Below are positions 23,862-32,036 of a DNA stretch of 64,000 bases, one piece after another. The DNA comes from an uncultured Oscillospiraceae bacterium. GTDB taxonomy: Bacteria; Bacillota; Clostridia; Oscillospirales; Oscillospiraceae. The position numbers and the translations under genes were made by a program. The stretch is from NCBI GenBank assembly GCA_934589675.1, contig CAKTOF010000011.1, positions 1 through 64,000 on the forward strand, read 5' to 3'. Under the pieces are notes generated by a model that was given only the letters and a program-made list of their open reading frames with translations, was not told the DNA's origin and searched no databases. Each line of letters begins with the position of its first letter. Within the stretch, counting starts at the first letter, position 1.

Positions 23862-25238
23862 ATGACCTATGACGTTGCAATCATCGGCGCCGGCACGGCC
23901 GGCGTCTACGCGGCCTACGAGCTGACGAAAAAGCGCCCGGAGCTCAAGGTCCTCGTGCTCGAGGCCGGCGCGGACATCTATGGCCGCAGCTGTCCGATCG
24001 TCGCCGGAAAGGTGAAGGACTGCATCCACTGCAAGCCGTGCTCCATCATGGCCGGCTTCGGCGGCGCCGGCGCGTTCTCCGACGGCAAGTACAACTTCAC
24101 CACGCAGTTCGGCGGCTGGCTGGGCGACTATATGCCCGACCGCGACCTGATGGCGCTCATTGACTACGTCGACTCGGTCAATGTCCAGTTCGGCGCGACG
24201 GACGTCGTCTTCTCCACGGACACGCCTGAGGCCCGCGCGCTGGAAAAGCGCGCGCTCGAGAACGACCTGCATCTGCTTCAGGCCCGCTGCAAGCACCTCG
24301 GCACGGAGAACAACCTGCGCATCCTGACGAACATCTACGAATATCTGCGCGAAAAGTGCGAGTTCCGCTTCCACACGCCGGTCGAGACCATCGAGGCCAC
24401 GGGCGACGGCTACCGCCTCTCCACGCCGAAGGGCGACGTCGACTGCCGCTTCTGCATCGCGGCGCCGGGCCGCGGCGGCGCGGAGTGGTTCGCGGGCGAG
24501 TGCGGCCGCCTCGGACTTAAGCTCACGAACAACCAGGTCGACCTCGGTGTCCGCGTCGAGCTGCCGGCCAAGGTCTTTGAGCACATCACGGACGTCGTCT
24601 ACGAGTCGAAGCTGCTCTACCGCACGAAGCAGTATGGCGACACGGTCCGCACGTTCTGCATGAACCCGTACGGCCACGTTGTCTCCGAGAACGTCGACGA
24701 TCTCATCACCGTCAACGGCCACAGCTATGCCGACCCGGCGCTGCGCTCGGAGAATACGAACTTCGCCCTGCTCGTCTCCAACCGCTTCACCGAGCCGTTC
24801 AAGGAGCCGTATGCCTACGGCAAGCACATCGCCTCGCTTTCGAATATGCTCGGCGGCGGCGTGCTCGTCCAGCGCTTCGGCGACCTCATCCGCGGCGCGC
24901 GCACGAACGAGCACCGCCTGTCGCAGTCGTACGTCAAGCCGACGCTCGCGGCCACGCCGGGCGACCTTTCCCTCGTCCTGCCGAAACGGCATATGGACAA
25001 CATCATCGAGATGATCTACGCACTCGACAAGATCGCGCCGGGCACGGCGAACTACGATACGCTCCTCTACGGCGTCGAGGTCAAGTTCTACTCGTCCCGG
25101 CCGCGCCTGTCCGGCGAGCTGGAGACCGAGCGCAAGGACCTCTTCGCCATCGGCGACGGCGCGGGCGTCACCCGCGGCCTCGCGCAGGCCGGCGCATCCG
25201 GCGTCTGCGCGGCGCAGGCGATCTTGAAGCGACTGTAA
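23862..25238 (+). CDS. FAD-dependent oxidoreductase of a Cys-rich family
   Basis: A 458-residue flavoprotein. The N-terminal dinucleotide-binding motif IIGAGTAG (7-14) is followed by a Cys cluster, CPIVAGKVKDCIHCKPC, then GFGGAGAFSDGKYNF, a block I recognise from a conserved family of NAD(P)/FAD-dependent oxidoreductases. A C-terminal FAD-closing motif is present: DLFAIGDGAGVTRGLAQAGASG, of which IGDGAG is the core. The four Cys could hold a metal or be redox-active. The substrate is unknown. It is followed 27 bases later by a small protein with a dirigent/allene-oxide-cyclase-like motif and shares a transcript with it; a terminator follows the pair. Confidence 0.85.
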   Translation: MTYDVAIIGAGTAGVYAAYELTKKRPELKVLVLEAGADIYGRSCPIVAGKVKDCIHCKPCSIMAGFGGAGAFSDGKYNFTTQFGGWLGDYMPDRDLMALIDYVDSVNVQFGATDVVFSTDTPEARALEKRALENDLHLLQARCKHLGTENNLRILTNIYEYLREKCEFRFHTPVETIEATGDGYRLSTPKGDVDCRFCIAAPGRGGAEWFAGECGRLGLKLTNNQVDLGVRVELPAKVFEHITDVVYESKLLYRTKQYGDTVRTFCMNPYGHVVSENVDDLITVNGHSYADPALRSENTNFALLVSNRFTEPFKEPYAYGKHIASLSNMLGGGVLVQRFGDLIRGARTNEHRLSQSYVKPTLAATPGDLSLVLPKRHMDNIIEMIYALDKIAPGTANYDTLLYGVEVKFYSSRPRLSGELETERKDLFAIGDGAGVTRGLAQAGASGVCAAQAILKRL

Positions 25239-25265
25239 AGCTACAAAAGAAAGGACTGTACTACC

Positions 25266-25820
25266 ATGGCATTAGCAAACGATGACGGCAAGATTGTGAC
25301 GCAGGAGCTTGGCGACAAGTTCGAGACATTCCCGGTCCGCATGGCATTCCAGGCGGGCTACGCCCAGTTTGAGGACTGGACGAGCGGCACGACGTTCCAC
25401 TGCGGCATTGGCTATTTCCACCCGTTCGGCCAGTGCAAGTACTACATGGGCGAGTTCGATATGGCCGAGGCGGCCGGCTTCCCGATCTCGGATCTGTTCA
25501 CGGAGAAATTCTCCGAGGATTTCTGCGACATGGGCTTTGCGATCTACCGCCTGCCCGACGGCGACATCTACTGCTATGACGGCATTTTCGGCACGCTCAT
25601 CTCCGGTCAGGAGGGGCTTGGCCTCGACGTTCCGTCGTTCCGTAACGATGTCCTGCTCAACGTCGTCTGCGGCGGCACGGGCCGCTACGAGGGCGCCCGC
25701 GGCCTGCTCATGGGCACGGCCGAAGGCTCCGGCGGCGCCAAGGAGCTCCGCCCCGGCTTCTTCCTCCCCGAGGGCCTGCTCAAACTCATGGAGGGCTACA
25801 TCAAGATCCCGAAGAAATAA
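25266..25820 (+). CDS. Small protein with allene-oxide-cyclase/dirigent-like motif
   Basis: 184 residues, soluble, no signal peptide. GGTGRYEGARG at 136-146 matches the signature turn of the allene oxide cyclase / dirigent beta-barrel superfamily, and the surrounding pattern of short alternating beta strands with many Gly and aromatic residues fits a small barrel. Bacterial members are little studied and can act as isomerases or cyclases on hydrophobic substrates. AAAGGA lies upstream of the ATG. It is co-transcribed with the flavoprotein, which suggests that a flavin-made intermediate is handed to the barrel (inference). The family call rests on this motif alone. Confidence 0.6.
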   Translation: MALANDDGKIVTQELGDKFETFPVRMAFQAGYAQFEDWTSGTTFHCGIGYFHPFGQCKYYMGEFDMAEAAGFPISDLFTEKFSEDFCDMGFAIYRLPDGDIYCYDGIFGTLISGQEGLGLDVPSFRNDVLLNVVCGGTGRYEGARGLLMGTAEGSGGAKELRPGFFLPEGLLKLMEGYIKIPKK

Positions 25821-25827
25821 ACCGCAG

Positions 25828-25894
25828 CGCCCCGGCTGCCAAAGGCAGCCGGGGCGTTATGCCAGAGGCCGGCCATCGCCAGATGGCCGGCCTC
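25828..25894. terminator. Two tandem hairpins between convergent genes
   Basis: The first stem is CGCCCCGGCTGCC / GGCAGCCGGGGCG (25828-25856, 3-base loop). The second is GAGGCCGGCCAT / ATGGCCGGCCTC (25865-25894, 6-base loop). U-runs are weak on both sides, but stem strength and position suggest termination of both converging transcripts. Confidence 0.65.
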
Positions 25895-25901
25895 GTCTTG
25901 C

Positions 25902-27509
25902 TTATGCGAACTGGATATAGCGCGCGTTCGGCGCGTCGGCAATGGCCATGGGGAAGGCGGCAATCTTGCCGCTGTTCCAGATGGTCATGTTCACGCGCTC
26001 ACAGATGGGAATGCAGCGGTACGTTCCGACTGCGTAGTCCTGCAGCGCCTCATAGGCCACCCGGCGGACAGCTGGATCGGTGTTATAGAGCGCGGTGTTG
26101 AACTGTTCGACCCACGTCTCGTTTTCCATCTTTGCGGGCGTGAGCGTCGAGGTCGGGCTGAGCGTGTTGAGCACCTGCGCGGGATCGTTTAGATACCCGC
26201 CGCCGGCGGTCTCCTTGCACAAAAAGTCTGTCTCGCTGTTCTGCCACATGCCGATGCACGTCGGCACGTCGTAGCTCTCCACGGCAACACGGAAGCCGCC
26301 GCCCTCGAGCGAGCCCTGCAGCGCCTCGGCCAGCACGCGGTTGTCCTGCGTCACAATAAAGCGCAGGTCGACGCCGTCGGGGTACCCGGCCCCGGCCAGC
26401 AGCGCCTTTGCACCCTCGGGATCGTAGGCCAAGACAGGCTCGGACTTGTAAAACGGCATCGTGGAGGCGAGAATGGAGTCTGCCGGCGCAAACAGCGCGC
26501 CGTACATGGCCACGGCCACGCTTTCGGCGTCGACGGACATGGCGAACGCCTTGCGGACGGACTCGTCCGAGAACAGCTCGTTATACTCTGGCAGGATGAG
26601 CATGAGCACGTCGTTGAGCGAGTTGACACTGTAGCCCGTGTTCTCCGGACAATCGCCGTCCAGAACACGCGCAGCGTCCTGCGAATTAAGTGCGCAGGCG
26701 ACGTCGAGCACACCGGTCTCAAAGTCGATGTACATCGTCGTGGACTCGGAGTAGTACCGGTAGGTGACCTTTTCACAGGCGGGCAGCTCGCCGTAGTAGT
26801 CAGCGGCGTCCTTGCGGGCGTAGGTGACATAGGACGAGGCGACGTTTTCCACGCAGTAATACGGGCTCGTGCCATTCGGACTGGAGTACCACTTGTCTGC
26901 ATCAGCTGGGTTCTCGCCAAACAGGTCGTCGTAGCAGAAAATGTCGTACTGCGCAAGATATGTGACAGCCGGGCCGAACGGCTGGGTGAACTTCAGCTCG
27001 ATCGTGCGGTCGTCGACGATCTTGCTGTTGTCCCAGTCGTAGCAGGAGAAGTACATGGCCTGATTGCCGACAGCCCAGACGTCGCGCAGGCTATAAAAGA
27101 CGTCGCGGGATGTGAGTGGCTGCCCGTCGGTGAACTTCACATCGCCGCGCAGCGTGATGCGCAGCGTCGTCTCATCGGTGTACGCAACACTCTCGGCCAG
27201 CTGGCACTCGACTGCGCGCGTTTCGGGGTTGATGTTCATAAGATGCTCGTAGATCATCTGACGCTGATAGCGCGGAACCTCGGAGTTGGCGACGAGGTCG
27301 TGCGTGTCGTTCGCGGTCAGGACGCCGATGGTGACGGTGCGGTCGGACGTGCTTTCGCCGCCGTCATCCGGCGCGGCGGCGTCGGAGTCGGCAGGAACAG
27401 GATCGGATGCGCTGCCGTCGGACGCCTTGTCCGACGAGCAGGCGGCGAGGCAGGATACGGTCATGAGCAGGGCGAGGAGCAGGGCAAGCCATTTTTTCGC
27501 GGGAGCCAT
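25902..27509 (-). CDS. Orphan ABC substrate-binding lipoprotein, SBP_bac_5 family
   Basis: 535 residues from the ATG at 27509, which has GGAAGGA upstream; an ATG six codons earlier lacks one. The lipoprotein signal ends SCLAAC, followed by a Ser/Asp/Pro/Ala linker and the mature domain starting near VTIGVLTANDTHDLV. The architecture is that of peptide/nickel-type solute receptors. No permease or ATPase genes adjoin it, so it must use another transporter's membrane parts or act as a receptor. It is 39 bases downstream of a MaoC-like gene on the same strand, and a LysR gene diverges from the pair. The ligand may be the substrate or product of that MaoC-like enzyme. Confidence 0.88.
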   Translation of the reverse strand: MAPAKKWLALLLALLMTVSCLAACSSDKASDGSASDPVPADSDAAAPDDGGESTSDRTVTIGVLTANDTHDLVANSEVPRYQRQMIYEHLMNINPETRAVECQLAESVAYTDETTLRITLRGDVKFTDGQPLTSRDVFYSLRDVWAVGNQAMYFSCYDWDNSKIVDDRTIELKFTQPFGPAVTYLAQYDIFCYDDLFGENPADADKWYSSPNGTSPYYCVENVASSYVTYARKDAADYYGELPACEKVTYRYYSESTTMYIDFETGVLDVACALNSQDAARVLDGDCPENTGYSVNSLNDVLMLILPEYNELFSDESVRKAFAMSVDAESVAVAMYGALFAPADSILASTMPFYKSEPVLAYDPEGAKALLAGAGYPDGVDLRFIVTQDNRVLAEALQGSLEGGGFRVAVESYDVPTCIGMWQNSETDFLCKETAGGGYLNDPAQVLNTLSPTSTLTPAKMENETWVEQFNTALYNTDPAVRRVAYEALQDYAVGTYRCIPICERVNMTIWNSGKIAAFPMAIADAPNARYIQFA

Positions 27510-27548
27510 AGAGATCCTTCCTTTCATTTCTCAAGTCTCAAAAAGCGG

Positions 27549-28817
27549 TCAGTCGTTTCGGGAGGGCAGCGCGGCTTCGACGGGGCAGGTCTGGATGATC
27601 TCGCCGTCGAGCGTTTCGGCCCAGAGAGCGAATTTCACGCGGTGCTCGCCGTTTTCGGCGATGTATTTTCCGGTGACAACGGCGCGGCCGATGACAGTAT
27701 CGCCCTCGGCGCCATGGCGCTCGCAGAAGCGACCCTCCATGCCCGGGACGTCGGCGAACATATCCGCGCCGAGCTTTTCCAGCCGCAGCTCACGGAAGAA
27801 CGGGAACAGCCGCCAGCCGAACCGGCGGATCTGGCCGGCATTGCCGATGAAGTTCGTGACGGTGCGTGCGACTAAGAATGCAGCGTCCGTGTTGTAGAAC
27901 ACCATGCGCGTGCCGGGATTGTTACGGCCGCCGAAGTGGACGGCTGTCTCGTCGAGGAAGCTGCCGAAGCGGTCGCGGTAGACCGTCGCGGTGTAGTCGC
28001 GGTCGAGCAGTTCCTCACGCGTGAACAGATATTCCGGCGGGATGGGCTCCCACGCGACGAGGTGCATATATGTGACGGGCCCAGCTGTACACGTTTTCGG
28101 GATCTCCGTGCCGACGGCGACGTCCTCCCAGTAGAGCGGCGTCTCGCCCTGAATTCTCTCCGCGTCCCAGATGCGCTTCATGCGCAGGTAGTCGTCGTCG
28201 TCCGTGTAGCGGGCGGGCGGGAAGTAGGACTCCCACTCGGTCATGTTCTGCGTGTAGTCGACCGGCGGGCGCCCGTCGATGAATTTGCGGTAGCCCTCGC
28301 GTGTGTAGATGACGGAGCGATCGGTCTCGCGGCCGGCCTCGTCGTAGATGGACATGACACGGTCGAAGTCGAACACGCGCAGGTCGCTGCCGGGCGCGGT
28401 CACGTCGCGCATGGCCGAGCCGCTCTGGAATTTGCGCACGCGCTCACCGCTGCAAAAGCGCTTGTGATAGTAGAGGTCGCCGCCGAGCGCCGTGTAGTAG
28501 AACTGGCTGGCCATGCGGCGGTCAAGCGGCCGGTTGGCCGCGTCGCGCGGGTCGATCTTTCGGTACGTGAAGCCGGGCATGACCGGGACGCCGGGCAGGC
28601 CCTGCGCCCGGGCGTAGTCCGGGTCGTTGTAGAGCGGATCGTACGGGTTCCAGCGCTTGTTGAATTCCAGCACGGCGCGCTCGTCAATGATCTCGCACGC
28701 GTCGGCGTCGCCCGGGACGTGCGCGGTGAAGTTCGCAGCAAAGTCGAGCCGCGGCTGGATCTCGGGCTGTTCCCAGGGAAGGTAGTCGCCGGGAAAGAAA
28801 AGCTGATTGTTCTGCAT
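27549..28817 (-). CDS. Double hot-dog MaoC-like hydratase/dehydratase
   Basis: 422 residues. Two segments look like MaoC/R-hydratase hot-dog domains. The N-terminal one contains FNKRWNPYDPLYNDPDYA followed by GVPVMPGF (about residues 50-85), the substrate-proximal pattern of this fold. The C-terminal one contains HFGGRNNPGTRMVFYNTDAA (about 290-312) and GKYIAENGEHRVKFALW. Enzymes of this fold usually hydrate enoyl-CoA thioesters or dehydrate hydroxyacyl groups; the exact substrate is unknown. AGCGGAGG lies 5-6 bases before the ATG at 28817. It is first of a two-gene unit with the binding lipoprotein, under the divergent LysR protein. Confidence 0.72.
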   Translation of the reverse strand: MQNNQLFFPGDYLPWEQPEIQPRLDFAANFTAHVPGDADACEIIDERAVLEFNKRWNPYDPLYNDPDYARAQGLPGVPVMPGFTYRKIDPRDAANRPLDRRMASQFYYTALGGDLYYHKRFCSGERVRKFQSGSAMRDVTAPGSDLRVFDFDRVMSIYDEAGRETDRSVIYTREGYRKFIDGRPPVDYTQNMTEWESYFPPARYTDDDDYLRMKRIWDAERIQGETPLYWEDVAVGTEIPKTCTAGPVTYMHLVAWEPIPPEYLFTREELLDRDYTATVYRDRFGSFLDETAVHFGGRNNPGTRMVFYNTDAAFLVARTVTNFIGNAGQIRRFGWRLFPFFRELRLEKLGADMFADVPGMEGRFCERHGAEGDTVIGRAVVTGKYIAENGEHRVKFALWAETLDGEIIQTCPVEAALPSRND

Positions 28818-28912
28818 GATCGCCTCCGCTGCGGCTGGGGCCGCAGGCTTTTTTGAAATTGCGCCGCCTCTGCGGCGCGGCAGCATCCGGCCGGATCTGC
28901 GGTTCTGCGCCC

Positions 28913-28942
28913 ATTATATCGGATCAAATGCTTGACAAGCAA
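28913..28942 (-). promoter_or_regulatory. Promoter of the MaoC-like/binding-protein operon
   Basis: On the minus strand TTGCTT, 18 bases, TATAAT. Its -35 half overlaps the plus-strand lysR promoter. Confidence 0.6.
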
Positions 28943-28960
28943 ACCGATTTGCGGTAGCAT
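28932..28960 (+). promoter_or_regulatory. Promoter of the LysR gene
   Basis: TTGACA, 17 bases, TAGCAT. It overlaps the divergent promoter, and the operator palindrome begins at the very next base. Confidence 0.75.
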
Positions 28961-28979
28961 CTATGCAGAGCCTGCATAG
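28961..28979. promoter_or_regulatory. LysR-type operator palindrome
   Basis: The perfect palindrome CTATGCAGAGCCTGCATAG contains a T-N11-A core (TGCAGAGCCTGCA), the usual LysR-family recognition pattern. It covers the transcription start of lysR, consistent with autorepression. Confidence 0.75.
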
Positions 28980-28993
28980 ATGGAGGGGCGAAA

Positions 28994-29893
28994 ATGGACA
29001 TTGAGCACCTGCGCGAATTTCTGACGCTGGCGGATGCCGTGAGCCTGAGTGAAGCGGCCGACCGGCTTTTTCTGTCGCAGTCGACCGTGTCGCGCCATTT
29101 GCAGCAGTTGGAGGCGGAACTCGGGACGCCGCTGTTTTACCGGACGAGCCGCCGGCTGGAGATCAACGCGTTCGGCCGCCTGCTGCTGCCATATGCGCAA
29201 AGCCTCGTGGCGGAGCACGATGCGTGCCGCCGCGCCATCGCCGGACAGCTGCGCGCCGAACGCGGTCAGCTCGTCATCGGCAGTCTGCCGGCTATGACGG
29301 AGTACCCCATCCGTGCGATGATCGAAGATTACCGCACCCTACATCCGGACGAACCGATGCGCGTTGTGGAAGGAGAGTCGTATGAACTCAAGGGGCTGCT
29401 GCTGGCAGGGGAGTGCGATGTTGCATTTGTCCGTGAGGCAGATGGCGCGGATGGCCGCTTTGCTCGTGTGCCGCTGTGTACGGACCGGCTCGTCGCCGTG
29501 CTGCCGCGGGCGCATCCACTGGCAGAGCGCGAGACTGTGCAGATCCGGCAGCTGCGCGGGGAGACATTCCTGACGCTCCCGCGCGACACGGTCATGTATG
29601 ACGTCACGCTGGACGTCTGCCGCGCGGCGGGGTTCACGCCGGATATCGCAATGCAGAGCCACCATATGCGCACGGCCATCGACCTGCTGTCCCGGCAGGA
29701 GGGCGTATCCATCGCGCCCGAGCGCACCGCACGTGTTAACGCCGGGCCGGAGACGGCCCTCGTGCCCATTGAGCCGGAGGCGCGCACGCAGATCAACGTC
29801 ATCTGCCGCCGCCAGGATGCGGGAAATCCGAACATCCGGGGATTTTTGCAGGCGGTGCGCGATTTCCGGGAGTCGGGCGAAGCGGAGCAATAA
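28994..29893 (+). CDS. LysR-family transcriptional regulator
   Basis: 299 residues, standard length. The winged helix-turn-helix lies at 1-60 (SLSEAADRLFLSQSTVSRHL, then LEAELGTPLFYR) and the periplasmic-binding-like effector domain at about 90-290. GGAGGGGCG precedes the ATG. It diverges from the MaoC-like gene and the orphan binding protein, with an operator between the promoters, so it most likely controls that operon in response to a small molecule related to their substrate. Confidence 0.93.
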   Translation: MDIEHLREFLTLADAVSLSEAADRLFLSQSTVSRHLQQLEAELGTPLFYRTSRRLEINAFGRLLLPYAQSLVAEHDACRRAIAGQLRAERGQLVIGSLPAMTEYPIRAMIEDYRTLHPDEPMRVVEGESYELKGLLLAGECDVAFVREADGADGRFARVPLCTDRLVAVLPRAHPLAERETVQIRQLRGETFLTLPRDTVMYDVTLDVCRAAGFTPDIAMQSHHMRTAIDLLSRQEGVSIAPERTARVNAGPETALVPIEPEARTQINVICRRQDAGNPNIRGFLQAVRDFRESGEAEQ

Positions 29894-29894
29894 A

Positions 29895-29928
29895 AAAGCT
29901 CCCGCAGCCGGTTGGCTGCGGGAGCTTT
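29895..29928. terminator. Bidirectional terminator between lysR and rpsR
   Basis: The 15-bp perfect stem AAAGCTCCCGCAGCC / GGCTGCGGGAGCTTT has a GGTT loop. A/T-rich flanks on both sides allow termination in both directions. Confidence 0.85.
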
Positions 29929-29938
29929 GTCGCAAAAA

Positions 29939-30172
29939 TCAGTCTGCCACGTACGGCAGGAGCGCGATGTGACGGGCGCGCTTGATGGCGAGCGTCAGCT
30001 GGCGCTGATGCTTCGCGCAGGTGCCGGTCGTGCGGCGGGGAAGGATCTTGCCGCGCTCGCTCGTGAAGCGGCGGAGCTTGGCAGTGTCCTTGTAGTCGAT
30101 GTGCTCGACCTTATCCACGCAGAAGCTGCATACCTTTTTGCGCTTCCGGCCGCGGGATTTATCGTAAGCCAT
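29939..30172 (-). CDS. rpsR: 30S ribosomal protein S18
   Basis: 77 residues, basic. KVCSFCVDKVEHIDYKD, then RRTTGTCAKHQRQLTLAIKRAR, whose KHQR-LTxAIKRAR core is the S18 signature. It keeps the Cys pair near the N-terminus plus a further Cys, as zinc-type S18 proteins do. It is the last gene of the rpsF-ssb-rpsR operon. Confidence 0.97.
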   Translation of the reverse strand: MAYDKSRGRKRKKVCSFCVDKVEHIDYKDTAKLRRFTSERGKILPRRTTGTCAKHQRQLTLAIKRARHIALLPYVAD

Positions 30173-30209
30173 GATGCTTATCCTCCTATCTCACAATCTT
30201 GGGGAAAAA

Positions 30210-30707
30210 TCAAAACGGGAGCTCGCTGTCGTCGTCTTCGAGCATGGCGAAGTCATTCGCCGGAGCGGGCGCGGACTGCTGGGCGCGATAGCCGCCGCCC
30301 TGACCGCCGCCGTAGGACGAATTGCCGCCGTAGGAAGCCTGACCGCCGCCATAGGACTGGTTGAAGCCGCCGTCGGCGTTATCGCGCTTGCTGTCGCCAA
30401 AATAGACGTTGTCCGCAACGACCTCGGCAGAGCGGCGGTTGTTGCCGTCCTTATCCTGCCAGCGGCGGATCTGCAGGCGGCCGGAGACGACTGCCATGCG
30501 GCCCTTGGCGAAGTACTTCGAGACAAACTCGGCCGTGCTGCGCCAGGCGACGATGTCGATAAAATCGGTTTCCTTCGTGCCGGACTCCTTGTTGGTGAAG
30601 TCGCGGTCGACTGCGAGCGTGAACGAGGCCACGGCGACGCCGGAGCCTGTTCTGCGGAGCTCGGGATCGGCCGTCAGACGGCCCATGAGAACAATGTGAT
30701 TCAACAT
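30210..30707 (-). CDS. ssb: Single-stranded DNA-binding protein
   Basis: 165 residues. The OB-fold domain covers 1-105 (LNHIVLMGRLTADPELR, then FIDIVAWRSTAEF), followed by a Gly/Ser/Tyr/Gln-rich flexible linker and the acidic tip DDDSELPF that recruits partner proteins. GGGAGG precedes the ATG at 30707. It lies between rpsF and rpsR, the order conserved in Firmicutes. Confidence 0.97.
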   Translation of the reverse strand: MLNHIVLMGRLTADPELRRTGSGVAVASFTLAVDRDFTNKESGTKETDFIDIVAWRSTAEFVSKYFAKGRMAVVSGRLQIRRWQDKDGNNRRSAEVVADNVYFGDSKRDNADGGFNQSYGGGQASYGGNSSYGGGQGGGYRAQQSAPAPANDFAMLEDDDSELPF

Positions 30708-30720
30708 CGTCCTGCCTCCC

Positions 30721-31017
30721 TTACTCTTCGACGCTGGTGATGAGCGAACGCATGACGCCGTCGGTGATGCCGAGGACGCGGTCGAGCTCGGCGGGGAGCT
30801 CCGGCTTGGCGTCAAAGGTCATCAGGACGTAGTAGCCCTCGGGCAGATCGTTGATCGGGTAAGCAAGACGGCGCTTGCCCCACTCGTCGATGCTCGTGAG
30901 CGTACCCTCCGCCTCCACCATCGCTTTGAACTTTTCCACGATTGCTGCGATACCCTCTTCGCCCTTGGCCGGGTCGATGATGTAGAGGAGCTCGTACTTT
31001 GCGGAAATCTGAGCCAT
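30721..31017 (-). CDS. rpsF: 30S ribosomal protein S6
   Basis: 98 residues. KYELLYIIDPAKGEEGIAAI, then WGKRRLAYPINDLPEGYYVL, of which GKRRLAYPI is the S6 signature. AAGGAGG precedes the ATG at 31017. It is the first gene of the operon; S6 and S18 bind together in the 30S platform. Confidence 0.97.
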   Translation of the reverse strand: MAQISAKYELLYIIDPAKGEEGIAAIVEKFKAMVEAEGTLTSIDEWGKRRLAYPINDLPEGYYVLMTFDAKPELPAELDRVLGITDGVMRSLITSVEE

Positions 31018-31098
31018 GTTGATTGCACCTCCTTCTGGACATATGGCCGCCGGTCGCGCCGGCGGCAAGGATCGCCTGCCATTCGGACAGGCTTATAT

Positions 31099-31127
31099 AT
31101 TATACCGGGCGCGGCGCAAATTGTCAA
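31099..31127 (-). promoter_or_regulatory. Consensus promoter of rpsF-ssb-rpsR
   Basis: On the minus strand a perfect TTGACA, 17-base spacer and TATAAT, about 80 bases before rpsF. It is the best promoter match in the window and fits a ribosomal operon. The roughly 75-base leader has no obvious S6:S18 binding structure that I can confirm. Confidence 0.9.
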
Positions 31128-31191
31128 CCGATTGTTTCTCGTAATTTTTTGCGCTATTATAATTGTGCAATGAAAAAAGGAGCGTGAAACC

Positions 31192-31959
31192 ATGGGAAGA
31201 CTGGACAATAAGATCGCCCTCATCACGGGCGGCAATTCCGGCATCGGCGAGGCGACGGCCAAGCTGTTCGCGCGCGAGGGCGCGAGCGTCGTCATCACGG
31301 CGCGGCGCGAAGCAGAGCTTGCGCGCGTCGCGGGCGAAATTCGTGCCGCGGGCGGCGTGTGCGAGTGGTTCTCCGGCGACGTGCGCGTCACGGCGGACGT
31401 CGAGCGCGTCGTCGCGCAGACGATCGAGAAATTCGGCCGCATCGACATCCTCGTCAACAACGCCGGCATCCCGGACTGCCACATGCCGACCGTGAAGCTG
31501 ACCGACGAACTGTGGGACGACGTCGTCGACACGGATCTCAAGGGCGTCATGCGCTGCTGCCGCGCCGTCCTGCCGCACATGGTCGAGCGCAATTACGGCG
31601 CCATCGTGAACATCGCCTCCATCGGCGGCGTTTACGCGTGCGCGGGCGCTTCCTACTCGGCCGCGAAGGCGGGCGTGCTGGCGCTGACGAAGAATCTGGC
31701 CATCCAGTATTTCGGCAGCGGCATCCGCATCAACTCCGTCTCGCCCGGCGGCACGGACACGCCGCTGTTCAGCCCTGAGATGGCCGCGAACGCGGACAAG
31801 GAAATGATGGAGATCACAGCGCAGCACCATCTCCACCCGCATCCGAACGCGCGCCTTTCGCCGATGGAGCAGGCGTATGCCATCTTGTTCCTCGCCAGCG
31901 ACGAGGCCAGCGGCATCAACGGCGAGAATCTGACCGTCGATTACGGCGGGCGGCTGTAA
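31192..31959 (+). CDS. Short-chain dehydrogenase/reductase
   Basis: 255 residues, classical SDR. Cofactor motif TGGNSGIG (12-19), structural NNAG (89-92), catalytic Ser143 (NIASIGG), Tyr155 and Lys159 (YSAAK), then SPGGTDTP. Arg38-Arg39 after the second strand (ITARRE) hint at NADP(H). AAAGGAG precedes the ATG, and a TATAAT lies at 31158. The substrate is unknown; FabG-like and hydroxysteroid-type SDRs share these features, so a finer call is not justified. Confidence 0.9.
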   Translation: MGRLDNKIALITGGNSGIGEATAKLFAREGASVVITARREAELARVAGEIRAAGGVCEWFSGDVRVTADVERVVAQTIEKFGRIDILVNNAGIPDCHMPTVKLTDELWDDVVDTDLKGVMRCCRAVLPHMVERNYGAIVNIASIGGVYACAGASYSAAKAGVLALTKNLAIQYFGSGIRINSVSPGGTDTPLFSPEMAANADKEMMEITAQHHLHPHPNARLSPMEQAYAILFLASDEASGINGENLTVDYGGRL

Positions 31960-32036
31960 ATTTGAATTCAAGCGGGTTTCCGGGGGCGGTCTGCCCTCGG
32001 AAATTTCGTGTTATCCGGCATTTTGGAGGTAGAAAA

